Shown here: positions 1-5,262 of the stretch, one piece after another
Layout of the letters: every line of letters starts with the position of its first letter
How positions within the stretch are numbered: position 1 is the first letter of the stretch
Source: Quisquiliibacterium sp.
Lineage (GTDB): Bacteria > Pseudomonadota > Gammaproteobacteria > Burkholderiales > Burkholderiaceae_E
Assembly (NCBI GenBank): GCA_030830765.1
Contig: JAURMJ010000086.1
Span: 1-5,262 of the forward strand
DNA: 5,262 nt
Direction of reading: 5' to 3'
The notes under the pieces: generated by a model
The model's database searches: none
What the model was told of the DNA's origin: nothing
What the model saw: the letters and a program-made list of their open reading frames with translations, nothing else
Position numbers and translations under genes: made by a program

Positions 1-939
1 AAGGAAATCGTGCGAATTGCGCGCTCGGTCGGTTATCCGGTAATCATCAAGGCTGCCGGCGGCGGCGGCGGGCGGGGCATGCGGGTTGTACACACCGAAG
101 CCGCGCTGCTGAACGCGGTGACTATGACGCGCTCCGAGGCTGGCGCGGCGTTTGGCAACCCAGCGGTCTACATGGAGAAGTTCCTTGAGAACCCCCGCCA
201 TGTGGAAATTCAGATTCTCGCTGACGAGCATAAGAATGCCGTGCATCTTGGCGAACGTGACTGTTCGATGCAGCGCCGGCACCAGAAGATCATCGAAGAA
301 GCCCCTGCGCCAGGTATTCCGCGCAAACTGATCGATCGAATCGGAGCCCGCTGTGCAGATGCCTGCCGCAAAATCGGGTACCGCGGCGCAGGGACCTTTG
401 AATTCCTGTTCGAAAACGGCGAGTTCTACTTCATCGAGATGAACACGCGAGTTCAGGTCGAGCATCCGGTCACCGAGTTGATTACCGGTCTGGACATCGT
501 TCAGCAGCAGATTCTCATCGCGGCAGGTGGCAAGCTCGCGTTCAAACAGCGCGACATCAATCTGCGAGGCCATGCAATCGAATGCCGGATCAACGCCGAG
601 CACCCTTACCGGTTCACGCCTTCGCCGGGTCGCATCACAGCCTGGCATCCGCCTGGCGGCCCGGGCATCCGCGTTGACTCGCATGCCTATGCGAACTACA
701 TGGTGCCGCCCAACTACGATTCAATGATCGCCAAGGTTCTGGCCTATGGCGACACCCGTGAGCAGGCACTGCGCAGGATGCGGATTGCGCTCTCTGAAAT
801 GGCGGTCGAAGGCATCCTCACCAACCTGCCGCTGCACCGTGAGCTGCTGACTGATACGCACTTTATTGACGGTGGAACTTCGATTCATTACCTGGAGCAC
901 CGCCTTGCCGAACGCAAGGATGCGCAGGGATTGGACTAG
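1..939 (+). CDS. accC: Biotin carboxylase subunit of acetyl-CoA carboxylase, C-terminal part (5' end outside window)
   Basis: Biotin carboxylase uses ATP and bicarbonate to carboxylate the biotin on AccB, the first step of malonyl-CoA and fatty acid synthesis in the cytoplasm. The frame is open from base 1 to TAG at 937-939, giving 312 residues. Aligned from memory with E. coli AccC (449 aa), about 142 N-terminal residues are missing, so the GTG at base 10 is internal and not a start. The Gly-rich ATP-grasp loop ([13 protein letters not shown]) begins near residue 15. The residues matching E. coli K159, H209, E276, E288, N290, R292, E296 and R338 are all present, at window residues 17, 67, 134, 146, 148, 150, 154 and 196. 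The [13 protein letters not shown] and VEHPVTE blocks are intact, as is the C-terminal [12 protein letters not shown]. The full protein would be about 454 aa, normal for the family. accB probably lies just upstream. Pyruvate or other acyl-CoA carboxylase subunits share this fold, but the short C-terminus and the prmA neighbour favour AccC. Confidence 0.96.
   Translation, partial: KEIVRIARSVGYPVIIKAAGGGGGRGMRVVHTEAALLNAVTMTRSEAGAAFGNPAVYMEKFLENPRHVEIQILADEHKNAVHLGERDCSMQRRHQKIIEEAPAPGIPRKLIDRIGARCADACRKIGYRGAGTFEFLFENGEFYFIEMNTRVQVEHPVTELITGLDIVQQQILIAAGGKLAFKQRDINLRGHAIECRINAEHPYRFTPSPGRITAWHPPGGPGIRVDSHAYANYMVPPNYDSMIAKVLAYGDTREQALRRMRIALSEMAVEGILTNLPLHRELLTDTHFIDGGTSIHYLEHRLAERKDAQGLD
926..930 (+). 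promoter_or_regulatory. Ribosome binding site deciding the GTG start of prmA
   Basis: AGGGA lies inside the last accC codons, 8 bases before the GTG at 939. The next in-frame start, ATG at 963, has no Shine-Dalgarno-like sequence before it. This supports the GTG whose first base is also the last base of the accC stop codon (TAGTG), an arrangement typical of translational coupling. Confidence 0.6.
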
Positions 940-1865
940 TGAACAACGACGCAAGCCAGACCATGCAACAGAACGCGCTGCACGAGGTGGTGTTTCTCGC
1001 TCCGGCAGAGCAAGTTGAGTCATGGTCGGATGCTCTGTTTGAAGCTGGTGCACTGTCCGTGCAGGCCGAAGATGCCGACGCGGACTCACCGGATGAGCAG
1101 GCGCTGTACGGTGAACCTGGCATTCCAGCAGTTCGTGCCGGCTGGCAGCGAACCCGCCTGAGCGTGCTCTGTGCGGCTGACACCGATCCCATCCAGCTGA
1201 TTGCTCTGGCGGCCGACCGGCTGGGCATTAGTCGGCCCGACCAGCTCCAGGTGCATGAGGTCGCCGACCAGGATTGGGTCAGTGCTTCGCAGGCGCAGTT
1301 CGAACCGGTACCGATTGGTGATCGACTGCTGATCGCCCCCTCATGGCACCCCCCGGCGCCCGGTGATGAGCGCATCCACATCGTGCTCGACCCCGGCATG
1401 GCCTTCGGCACCGGCAGCCATCCGACAACGCAGCTGTGTCTGCGCTGGCTCAGTGAGAATCTGCTACCCGGACAGTGCGTCATTGATTACGGCTGCGGTT
1501 CAGGCATCCTGGCAATTGCAGCGGCCAAGCTTGGCGCCCGACCGGTGACGGGTATCGATATCGACCCGCAGGCCATCATCAGTGCACGGGCCAACGCCCA
1601 GATCAATGACGTACAGATTGAACTCGCGCTCACAACGCAGACCCCGCCACAACCTGCACAGATCGTGGTGGCGAACATCCTGTCAAATCCGCTGAAAGTT
1701 CTCGCACCGCTGCTCTCCAAGCTCGTTCTTCCCAATGGGCAGCTGGTACTGGCTGGTCTGCTGGACAGCCAGGCCGATGAGGTCGCGGCGGCCTATCCGG
1801 AGCTTGAAATGCACGTCTTCGCCCGTCTGGAGGGCTGGGCTTGCCTGGTGGGACGCAAGCGCTGA
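939..1865 (+). CDS. prmA: Ribosomal protein L11 methyltransferase PrmA
   Basis: PrmA is a cytoplasmic SAM-dependent enzyme that trimethylates amino groups of ribosomal protein L11 (N-terminus and lysines). The 308-aa product compares with 293 aa in E. coli. An N-terminal L11-recognition domain (about 12-110) contains the family-like DALFEAGALSVQAED. A linker region follows with DWVSASQAQFEPVPIGDRL and IAPSW (112-136). The methyltransferase domain has MAFGTGSHPTTQLCLRWL at 154-171, SAM motif I VIDYGCGSGILAIAA at 181-195, the acidic loop GIDIDPQAI at 205-213, and the diagnostic VANILSNPL at 244-252. The GTG start overlaps the accC stop by one base and has an AGGGA site. It adds eight residues before Met9 (ATG 963), the alternative start. 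The accC-prmA order is common in beta- and gammaproteobacteria, so co-expression with fatty acid synthesis genes is likely. No defect is seen. Confidence 0.96.
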   Translation: MNNDASQTMQQNALHEVVFLAPAEQVESWSDALFEAGALSVQAEDADADSPDEQALYGEPGIPAVRAGWQRTRLSVLCAADTDPIQLIALAADRLGISRPDQLQVHEVADQDWVSASQAQFEPVPIGDRLLIAPSWHPPAPGDERIHIVLDPGMAFGTGSHPTTQLCLRWLSENLLPGQCVIDYGCGSGILAIAAAKLGARPVTGIDIDPQAIISARANAQINDVQIELALTTQTPPQPAQIVVANILSNPLKVLAPLLSKLVLPNGQLVLAGLLDSQADEVAAAYPELEMHVFARLEGWACLVGRKR

Positions 1866-1877
1866 CGGATCGACGCA

Positions 1878-2948
1878 ATGGCGCTGACTACCACCTGCCC
1901 CCACTGCAACACCACGTTCAGACTGGTTGCTGACCAGCTGAAGCTGCGCAAGGGACTTGTCCGTTGCGGGGTCTGCCAGCGTGTTTTCTCCGGGGAGGAG
2001 AACCTGCAGCGGGTTCAGGACAGCCCGCCCGATGAACAGCGGATGCCGAGCGCGCCGTCGACCGCGAGCCCGATGAGCCCGCCCGCGACCCCGTCTCCGA
2101 CGAGCAGCAGGACGCCCATTGCGAGCCCTGTCGCGATTGAACCTGTCGCGATTGAACCTGTCGCGGCTGAACCTGTCGCGGCTGAACCTACCCAACCGGA
2201 AGCAGTCATCCGCGCGCGCGGCGACCGCGACGCGGTGACAACCGAGTCTGCTTCCACTGAATTCGCCGCCAATGCACAAGCGCGCGCGGCCCAAGCGGAC
2301 CTCAGACAGCCCCCCTGGGATCGCAGTGATTGGGGCCTAGCCAAGGCCGATCAACTGGCGCGCTTGCAAGATCATGACTCGGAGCCCCGCCTGCAAATCG
2401 ACGCAGTGGCTGGCCCCGATCAGGATGCGATTGATTTTTTCACGCCAAGTCGTCGTGCCCGCGGCTTTTCATCTCGCGCCGCCGCCTTCGCCGCACTGGC
2501 TTCGATGATTCTCGGATTGCTCTTGATGCTCCAGGTGCTGATTGGCAGCCGCGAGTGGATTGCCGTCCGTGTTCCTGCACTGATGCCGGTTCTGAGTGGG
2601 CTTGTTGCGCCGCTGGGCCTGCAAGTGCTGCCGCCGCGACAACTGACCGCTTTGACGATCGAATCGTTCGAATTACAGGCAAGCAATGACGAGAGTCTGT
2701 TTGCATTGAGCGCATTGCTACGCAATTCGAGCACCCATCGGATCCGATGGCCTGCGATGGAGCTCACTCTGAATGCGCCATCGGGCGGCGTGCTGGTGCG
2801 CAAGGTGCTGATGCCAGCCGACTATCTGGATGCCGCTACCAGTGAGCGAAACGGCATTGCCCCCGGGGCGGAGCAGACGCTCAAGCTCGGCCTGCGGGCC
2901 ACAGGCATCGAAGCAAGCGCTTACTCGGTGAAGCTGTTCTACCCCTGA
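1878..2948 (+). CDS. Zinc-ribbon and DUF3426 domain membrane-anchored protein, function unknown
   Basis: The 356-aa protein has three parts. Residues 5-38 form an MJ0042-type zinc ribbon with two Cys pairs, CPHC (C7, C10) and CGVC (C30, C33), enough to bind one zinc. Residues 48-200 are a low-complexity linker rich in Pro, Ala, Ser and Glu, with four VA(I/A)EP repeats at 85-104. One hydrophobic segment at about 203-222 (AAFAALASMILGLLLMLQVL) looks like a single membrane anchor. The remainder (about 250-356), with ALLRNSSTHRIRWPAMELTL and ending in SVKLFYP, matches the DUF3426 pattern. The zinc ribbon would be cytoplasmic and DUF3426 periplasmic, since no signal peptide precedes the anchor. 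The start is ATG, 12 bases after the prmA stop, with only a weak upstream site. This gene often follows accBC-prmA in betaproteobacteria, but I know of no established function. The domain assignment is from memory and fairly secure; any role is open. Confidence 0.88.
   Translation: MALTTTCPHCNTTFRLVADQLKLRKGLVRCGVCQRVFSGEENLQRVQDSPPDEQRMPSAPSTASPMSPPATPSPTSSRTPIASPVAIEPVAIEPVAAEPVAAEPTQPEAVIRARGDRDAVTTESASTEFAANAQARAAQADLRQPPWDRSDWGLAKADQLARLQDHDSEPRLQIDAVAGPDQDAIDFFTPSRRARGFSSRAAAFAALASMILGLLLMLQVLIGSREWIAVRVPALMPVLSGLVAPLGLQVLPPRQLTALTIESFELQASNDESLFALSALLRNSSTHRIRWPAMELTLNAPSGGVLVRKVLMPADYLDAATSERNGIAPGAEQTLKLGLRATGIEASAYSVKLFYP
2130..2189 (+). repeat. Four tandem 15-bp repeats inside the DUF3426 gene linker
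   Basis: The unit GTCGCGATTGAACCT occurs twice (2130-2144, 2145-2159), followed by two copies of GTCGCGGCTGAACCT (2160-2174, 2175-2189). Within each pair the copies are identical, and the two pairs differ at two bases of one codon (ATT Ile versus GCT Ala). They encode VAIEP twice and then VAAEP twice (residues 85-104). The identity, including third codon positions, points to recent slippage or unequal duplication. Copy changes keep the reading frame. Confidence 0.95.
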
Positions 2949-2992
2949 GCTCACACACTGCCGCAAAAATCGTCAGCTAGATAGGAGTTTTC

Positions 2993-3934
2993 ATGACGGA
3001 TCGGATCCTCATCAGCGGCTCGGTCGCGTTCGACACCATCATGGTGTTCGAAGGGCATTTCAAGGACCACATCCTGCCCGATCGGGTTCACATGCTGAAT
3101 GTTGCCTTCCTGACACCGGAGTTGAAGCGCGAATTCGGCGGCTGCGCAGCAAACATCGGCTACAACCTGAAAAAACTCGGTGGCACCCCGGTACTACTCG
3201 CGACGATCGGGCACGATGGCGTTGATTATCTGCGTCGCATGCAATCGATGGGCCTGGAGACCGCGCACATCGCCCAACTGCCCGAGCAGTTCACCGCACA
3301 GGCGTTCATCACGACCGATCTTGCTGACAATCAAATCATCGCCTTTCACCCAGGCGCGATGGCGATGGCACATCAGATCAGCGTTGCTGACGCATTACCC
3401 GCAAAGCTCGGGATCGTCTCACCAAACGGCAAACAGGCTATGCAGCAGCATGCTCATCAATTCCTGGAGGCCGGTATTCCATTCATTTTCGATCCCGGTC
3501 AGGGCTTGCCGATGTTTGACGGTACAGAGCTTCGGGCCTTGATCGCATCCGCCAGCGCCGTGACCGTCAATGACTACGAAGCGCGACTCCTCTGCGAAGG
3601 AACCGGCTGGAATGAACAACAGATTGCCGAGCAACTCGACGCCCTGGTCATCACACTTGGTGCTGAGGGCTCCCAGGTGTGGACCAGGTCAGGCATGGAA
3701 TCGATCGCCGCCTGCGCAATCTCCAACGCGGCCGATCCGACTGGATGCGGTGACGCGTTCCGCGCCGGCCTGCTTTATGGCGTGTCAAATGGCTGGAGTT
3801 GGGAAGATGCGTCCCGCCTGGGGAGCGTATTGGGCGCGGTGAAGATCGAATCCAAGGGCGCGCAGAACCATGAATTCGATCGCGCGATGGTGGCCGCGCG
3901 GTTTGCACAAAATTACGGCCGGCAGCCCTGGTAG
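2993..3934 (+). CDS. PfkB-family carbohydrate kinase, probable adenosine kinase
   Basis: This is a 313-aa ribokinase/PfkB-family kinase that would phosphorylate a sugar or nucleoside hydroxyl with ATP in the cytoplasm. The N-terminus ILISGSVAFDTIM starts the Rossmann-like core. FGGCAANIGYNLKKLGG (48-64) is the first PfkB signature. NDYE (193-196) is the NxxE motif linked to Mg/phosphate binding, followed by TLGAEGS (221-227). DPTGCGDAF (248-256) is the second signature, with D254 the expected catalytic base. Compared from memory, the N-terminus (GHF, HILPDRVHMLNVAFL), the AFHPGAM stretch (117-123) and the C-terminus (ESKGAQNHEF) follow mycobacterial-type adenosine kinase more closely than fructose or ribose kinases. 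Substrate is therefore inferred. The ATG has an AGGAG site (2983-2987) five bases upstream. It lies 44 bp after the DUF3426 gene with no visible terminator, so it is probably in the same operon. The alternative is a sugar kinase of unassigned substrate. Confidence 0.9.
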   Translation: MTDRILISGSVAFDTIMVFEGHFKDHILPDRVHMLNVAFLTPELKREFGGCAANIGYNLKKLGGTPVLLATIGHDGVDYLRRMQSMGLETAHIAQLPEQFTAQAFITTDLADNQIIAFHPGAMAMAHQISVADALPAKLGIVSPNGKQAMQQHAHQFLEAGIPFIFDPGQGLPMFDGTELRALIASASAVTVNDYEARLLCEGTGWNEQQIAEQLDALVITLGAEGSQVWTRSGMESIAACAISNAADPTGCGDAFRAGLLYGVSNGWSWEDASRLGSVLGAVKIESKGAQNHEFDRAMVAARFAQNYGRQPW

Positions 3935-3947
3935 CTCACCCAAAAAA

Positions 3948-4310
3948 CTAACGATCGGGCTCTTTCGCTTCGAGCTTGGCAAGCAGCGCTTCGCGCGTCA
4001 AATCAACTGTGATTCGGATCCGCTTTGACCGGGCGCTCGCCCCGGCAACCAGCGCAACGCAGCCTTTGGCGACTCCAAGCCTCTTGGCAATAAATCGCTG
4101 CAATTGAGCATTGGCCCGTCCCTCGACGGCGGGCGCAGCGACACGCACCTTCAGTGCGCCATCGTAGGTGCCGAGTATTTCGCTGCTGCGCCCGCCCGGT
4201 TGGGCATGCACAAGCAGCTGCCATGCCCCCGGTTGACCCTGTAGCCAAATGGGCCAGCCAGCGGCTATGCCGACAGGATGCTCGTTGATCACCGGGCTAA
4301 CGCAACCCAC
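3948..4310 (-). CDS. yggU: DUF167 (YggU-like) family protein
   Basis: This small protein of up to 120 aa is of unknown function. It shows the DUF167 blocks in order: QLLVHAQPGGRSSEI (31-45), LKVRVAAPAVEGRANAQL (53-70) and the closing GASARSKRIRI (90-100), with a charged tail. The family is small and soluble, and no catalytic role is established. The start is uncertain. GTG at 4308-4310 gives a 14-base overlap with the yggT end but has no clear ribosome binding site. GTG at 4290-4292 (residue 7) would begin four bases after the yggT stop and also lacks a good site. The conserved region starts near residue 20, so both starts keep the whole domain. The yggT-yggU pairing is widespread in proteobacteria (as in E. 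coli) and implies co-transcription. The stop faces the kinase gene stop across 13 bp. Confidence 0.88.
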   Translation of the reverse strand: MGCVSPVINEHPVGIAAGWPIWLQGQPGAWQLLVHAQPGGRSSEILGTYDGALKVRVAAPAVEGRANAQLQRFIAKRLGVAKGCVALVAGASARSKRIRITVDLTREALLAKLEAKEPDR

Positions 4311-4854
4311 CGGCCGATAAAAGCAGATTTTCGATCAGCGCGAGCAATAGTTGCGCGACGATGATTAGCACCAGTGGCGACAGATCCACGCCCCCAAGCA
4401 AGGGTAGGAAACGACGCACAGGCCGAAGGAAAGGCGCCGTCAGCAGATCGAGTACAGGCGCAATCGGGGCACTCGGATTGACCCAGGACAGGACGGCCTG
4501 CAGGATCAGCATGCCGATCAACAGATAGAGCGCCCACTTGCACAACCAGTAGAACGCGAGCGCCCACATGCCTGCACCGGCAAGACGCTCCAGGCCGGCA
4601 AACAGCACAGTCGATAGGGCTGCGGTCACGACGCAGATCAGCACGGCCGCACTGATGCTGGGCAGATCGACAGACCGTCTGCGCGGAATCAGTTTACCGA
4701 GGGGACGGATCAGCCAATCGGTCGCCGCAGAAAGAAAACGCTGGACCTGGTTAAGCGAACTGAGCCGCACATGAAAGGCCAAGGCGCGCAGCAAACAAGC
4801 CGACACCAACAGACTGCTCAGAATTTCGATCAGGAACCAGAACACACCGGTCAT
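4297..4854 (-). CDS. yggT: YggT family integral membrane protein with two YGGT repeats
   Basis: The 185-aa inner-membrane protein has hydrophobic segments at about 4-26, 66-88, 98-124 and 158-180. Two related halves are visible: LNQVQRFLSAATDWLIRPLGKLIP (34-57) and PIAPVLDLLTAPFLRPVRRFLPLL (130-153). Each has the YGGT pattern of a helix, then a Pro, then a basic loop, followed by (G)VDL(S/P) and another membrane helix. The VLSWVNPSAP motif (121-130) before the second repeat is typical. The exact function is unknown. E. coli YggT has been linked to osmotic stress survival, and plastid/cyanobacterial YlmG relatives to nucleoid distribution and division. The ATG at 4852-4854 has a strong GGAGGG site. 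It lies upstream of and overlaps the DUF167 gene, and is separated from the histone-like gene by a terminator. Confidence 0.93.
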   Translation of the reverse strand: MTGVFWFLIEILSSLLVSACLLRALAFHVRLSSLNQVQRFLSAATDWLIRPLGKLIPRRRSVDLPSISAAVLICVVTAALSTVLFAGLERLAGAGMWALAFYWLCKWALYLLIGMLILQAVLSWVNPSAPIAPVLDLLTAPFLRPVRRFLPLLGGVDLSPLVLIIVAQLLLALIENLLLSAGGLR

Positions 4855-4863
4855 TACGCACAG

Positions 4864-4869
4864 CCCTCC
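4864..4869 (-). promoter_or_regulatory. Strong ribosome binding site of yggT
   Basis: On the minus strand GGAGGG is followed by nine bases and the ATG at 4854. It is the best Shine-Dalgarno match in the window and fixes the yggT start. Only 16 bases separate it from the T-run of the upstream terminator. Confidence 0.75.
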
Positions 4870-4885
4870 AACTCAGTCTTCACAG

Positions 4886-4918
4886 AAAAAAACCCGCACC
4901 GCCACTGGACGGTACGGG
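4886..4918 (-). terminator. Rho-independent terminator of the histone H1-like gene
   Basis: Read on the minus strand, CCCGTACCG (4918-4910) pairs with CGGTGCGGG (4901-4893) across an 8-base loop. The stem is nine pairs with one internal G-U wobble and is followed at once by seven T (4892-4886). It begins 52 bases after the stop codon of the histone-like gene. On the plus strand the wobble becomes a C-A mismatch and the stem is preceded, not followed, by the run (A7), so it acts in one direction only. It should separate histone-like transcription from yggT. Confidence 0.9.
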
Positions 4919-4970
4919 CCTCATCACATCAGACCGGCCGCCGAACTGCACGGACGATCTTTGCAACGAT

Positions 4971-5262
4971 TCAGGGCTTGTTGCCCGTCGGGAAAGGCCA
5001 TGCCGCTGCTGCGGCAGGCTTTGCAGCCGGCTTGGCTGCAGGCTTCTTGGCTGCAGGCTTCTTGGCTGCAGGCTTCTTGGCTGCAGGCTTCTTAGCTGCA
5101 GCCTTCTTGGCTGCCGGCTTCTTAGCTGCGGGCTTCTTAGCTGCAGCCTTCTTGGCTGCGGGCTTCTTAGCTGCAGCCTTCTTGGCTGCGGGCTTCTTAG
5201 CTGCAGCCTTCTTGGCTGCCGGCTTCTTAGCTGCCGGCTTCTTAGCTGCAGCCTTCTTGGCT
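4971..5262 (-). CDS. Histone H1-like, Lys/Ala/Pro-rich nucleoid protein, C-terminal part (5' end outside window)
   Basis: The minus-strand frame is open from the right window edge to TGA at 4973-4971. It gives 96 residues made almost only of Ala, Lys and Pro: pentads AAKKP or AAKKA, then AAKPAAKPAAAAA and the end WPFPTGNKP. The lysine-rich repeats resemble the C-terminal tail of eukaryotic histone H1. Bacterial proteins of this kind (for example Bordetella BpH1/BpH2) bind DNA without strong sequence preference and affect nucleoid compaction. The WPFPTG(N/S/T)KP tail recurs, as I remember, at the end of such proteins in betaproteobacteria. All lysine codons are AAG. No start codon is present because the gene enters from outside, and any N-terminal domain is unseen. 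A strong terminator follows 52 bases downstream, consistent with an abundant, separately controlled transcript. Exact family membership needs the missing N-terminus. Confidence 0.87.
   Translation of the reverse strand, partial: AKKAAAKKPAAKKPAAKKAAAKKPAAKKAAAKKPAAKKAAAKKPAAKKPAAKKAAAKKPAAKKPAAKKPAAKKPAAKPAAKPAAAAAWPFPTGNKP
5041..5262 (-). repeat. 15-bp tandem array (14 full units plus 12 bases) with a 30-bp higher-order period
   Basis: From 5041 the unit GGCTTCTTGGCTGCA (plus-strand reading) repeats without a single insertion or deletion up to the window edge. Two main types exist: GGCTTCTTAGCTGC(A/G/C), giving AAKKP, and GCCTTCTTGGCTGC(G/C), giving AAKKA. Units 1-3 (5041-5085) are identical to each other. 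Units 7-12 form three copies of a 30-bp pair (5131-5160, 5161-5190, 5191-5220) that differ only at the last base. All units are in frame with the histone-like CDS, so copy-number change would alter protein length without a frameshift. The array continues past the window end. Confidence 0.96.

Noticed and set aside
863..1483. 206-codon minus-strand open frame across the accC end and prmA
   Set aside because: It overlies two conserved plus-strand genes, has a Ser/Cys-rich composition typical of antisense frames in GC-rich DNA, and has no ribosome binding site or domain.
1683..2294. Minus-strand open frame with a repeated RDRF(S/N) pattern opposite the DUF3426 gene
   Set aside because: It is the antisense image of the VA(I/A)EP-coding 15-bp repeat. 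The sense frame has conserved domains at both ends, and the antisense product has no recognisable domain beyond Arg-rich low complexity.
2949..2992. Possible promoter before the kinase gene (TAGATA at 2978-2983)
   Set aside because: The hexamer has no acceptable -35 element at the right spacing, and a start there would fall on or past the ribosome binding site. The gap is better read as an operon spacer.
3930..3990. Possible terminator hairpins at the junction of the convergent genes
   Set aside because: The best stems are three to four pairs (GGT-AGCTC-ACC; GCTC...GAGC) and are not joined to the T-run in a usual terminator geometry.
4003..4248. Second minus-strand open frame inside the DUF167 gene
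   Set aside because: It is a frame-shifted shadow. The other frame carries the complete DUF167 motif order.
5041..5262. CRISPR-like or satellite array at the right end
   Set aside because: The units are 15 bp, directly adjacent with no spacers, and keep an open reading frame made of Ala, Lys and Pro codons ending in a sensible stop. It is coding repeat sequence.
5041..5262. Plus-strand open frames through the repeat (for example a Gly-Phe-Leu-Ala-Ala repeat)
   Set aside because: A 15-bp unit without stops is open in more than one frame automatically. Only the minus-strand frame has a known protein type, a plausible C-terminus and a correctly placed terminator.

Overview
The window is a compact, roughly 60% GC proteobacterial chromosomal segment with few non-coding bases. 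Gene content and order point to a betaproteobacterium. The clues are the order accC - prmA - zinc-ribbon/DUF3426 - PfkB kinase, together with a Lys/Ala/Pro-rich histone H1-like protein that ends in a Trp-Pro-Phe-Pro-Thr-Gly tail. This placement comes from remembered gene order and protein families, not from a database search.

Plus strand, 1-3934: four genes in one direction that look like one operon. The first is the C-terminal two thirds of biotin carboxylase (accC), cut by the left window edge. Its stop overlaps the GTG start of prmA (TAGTG), the ribosomal protein L11 methyltransferase. Twelve bases later begins a membrane-anchored zinc-ribbon/DUF3426 protein whose Pro-rich linker carries four copies of a 15-bp repeat. 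After a 44-bp gap with a good ribosome binding site comes a PfkB-family kinase that resembles bacterial adenosine kinase.

Minus strand, 5262-3948: three genes converge on the first group, with only 13 bp between the facing stop codons (3934 and 3948). Read 5' to 3', they are: the C-terminal end of a histone H1-like nucleoid protein built from about fifteen 15-bp repeats (AAKKP/AAKKA); a strong rho-independent terminator; yggT, a membrane protein with two YGGT repeats; and a DUF167 (YggU-like) gene overlapping the end of yggT.

Most of this is conserved housekeeping content. I see no mobile element, CRISPR array, tRNA or rRNA, and no convincing new multi-gene system. The most interesting DNA-level signal is the nested 15-bp/30-bp repeat structure of the histone-like gene, in which a synonymous Ala codon is linked to the Pro/Ala choice. 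Next come the independent 15-bp repeat in the DUF3426 linker and the pairing of an adenosine-kinase-like gene with a SAM-consuming methyltransferase.
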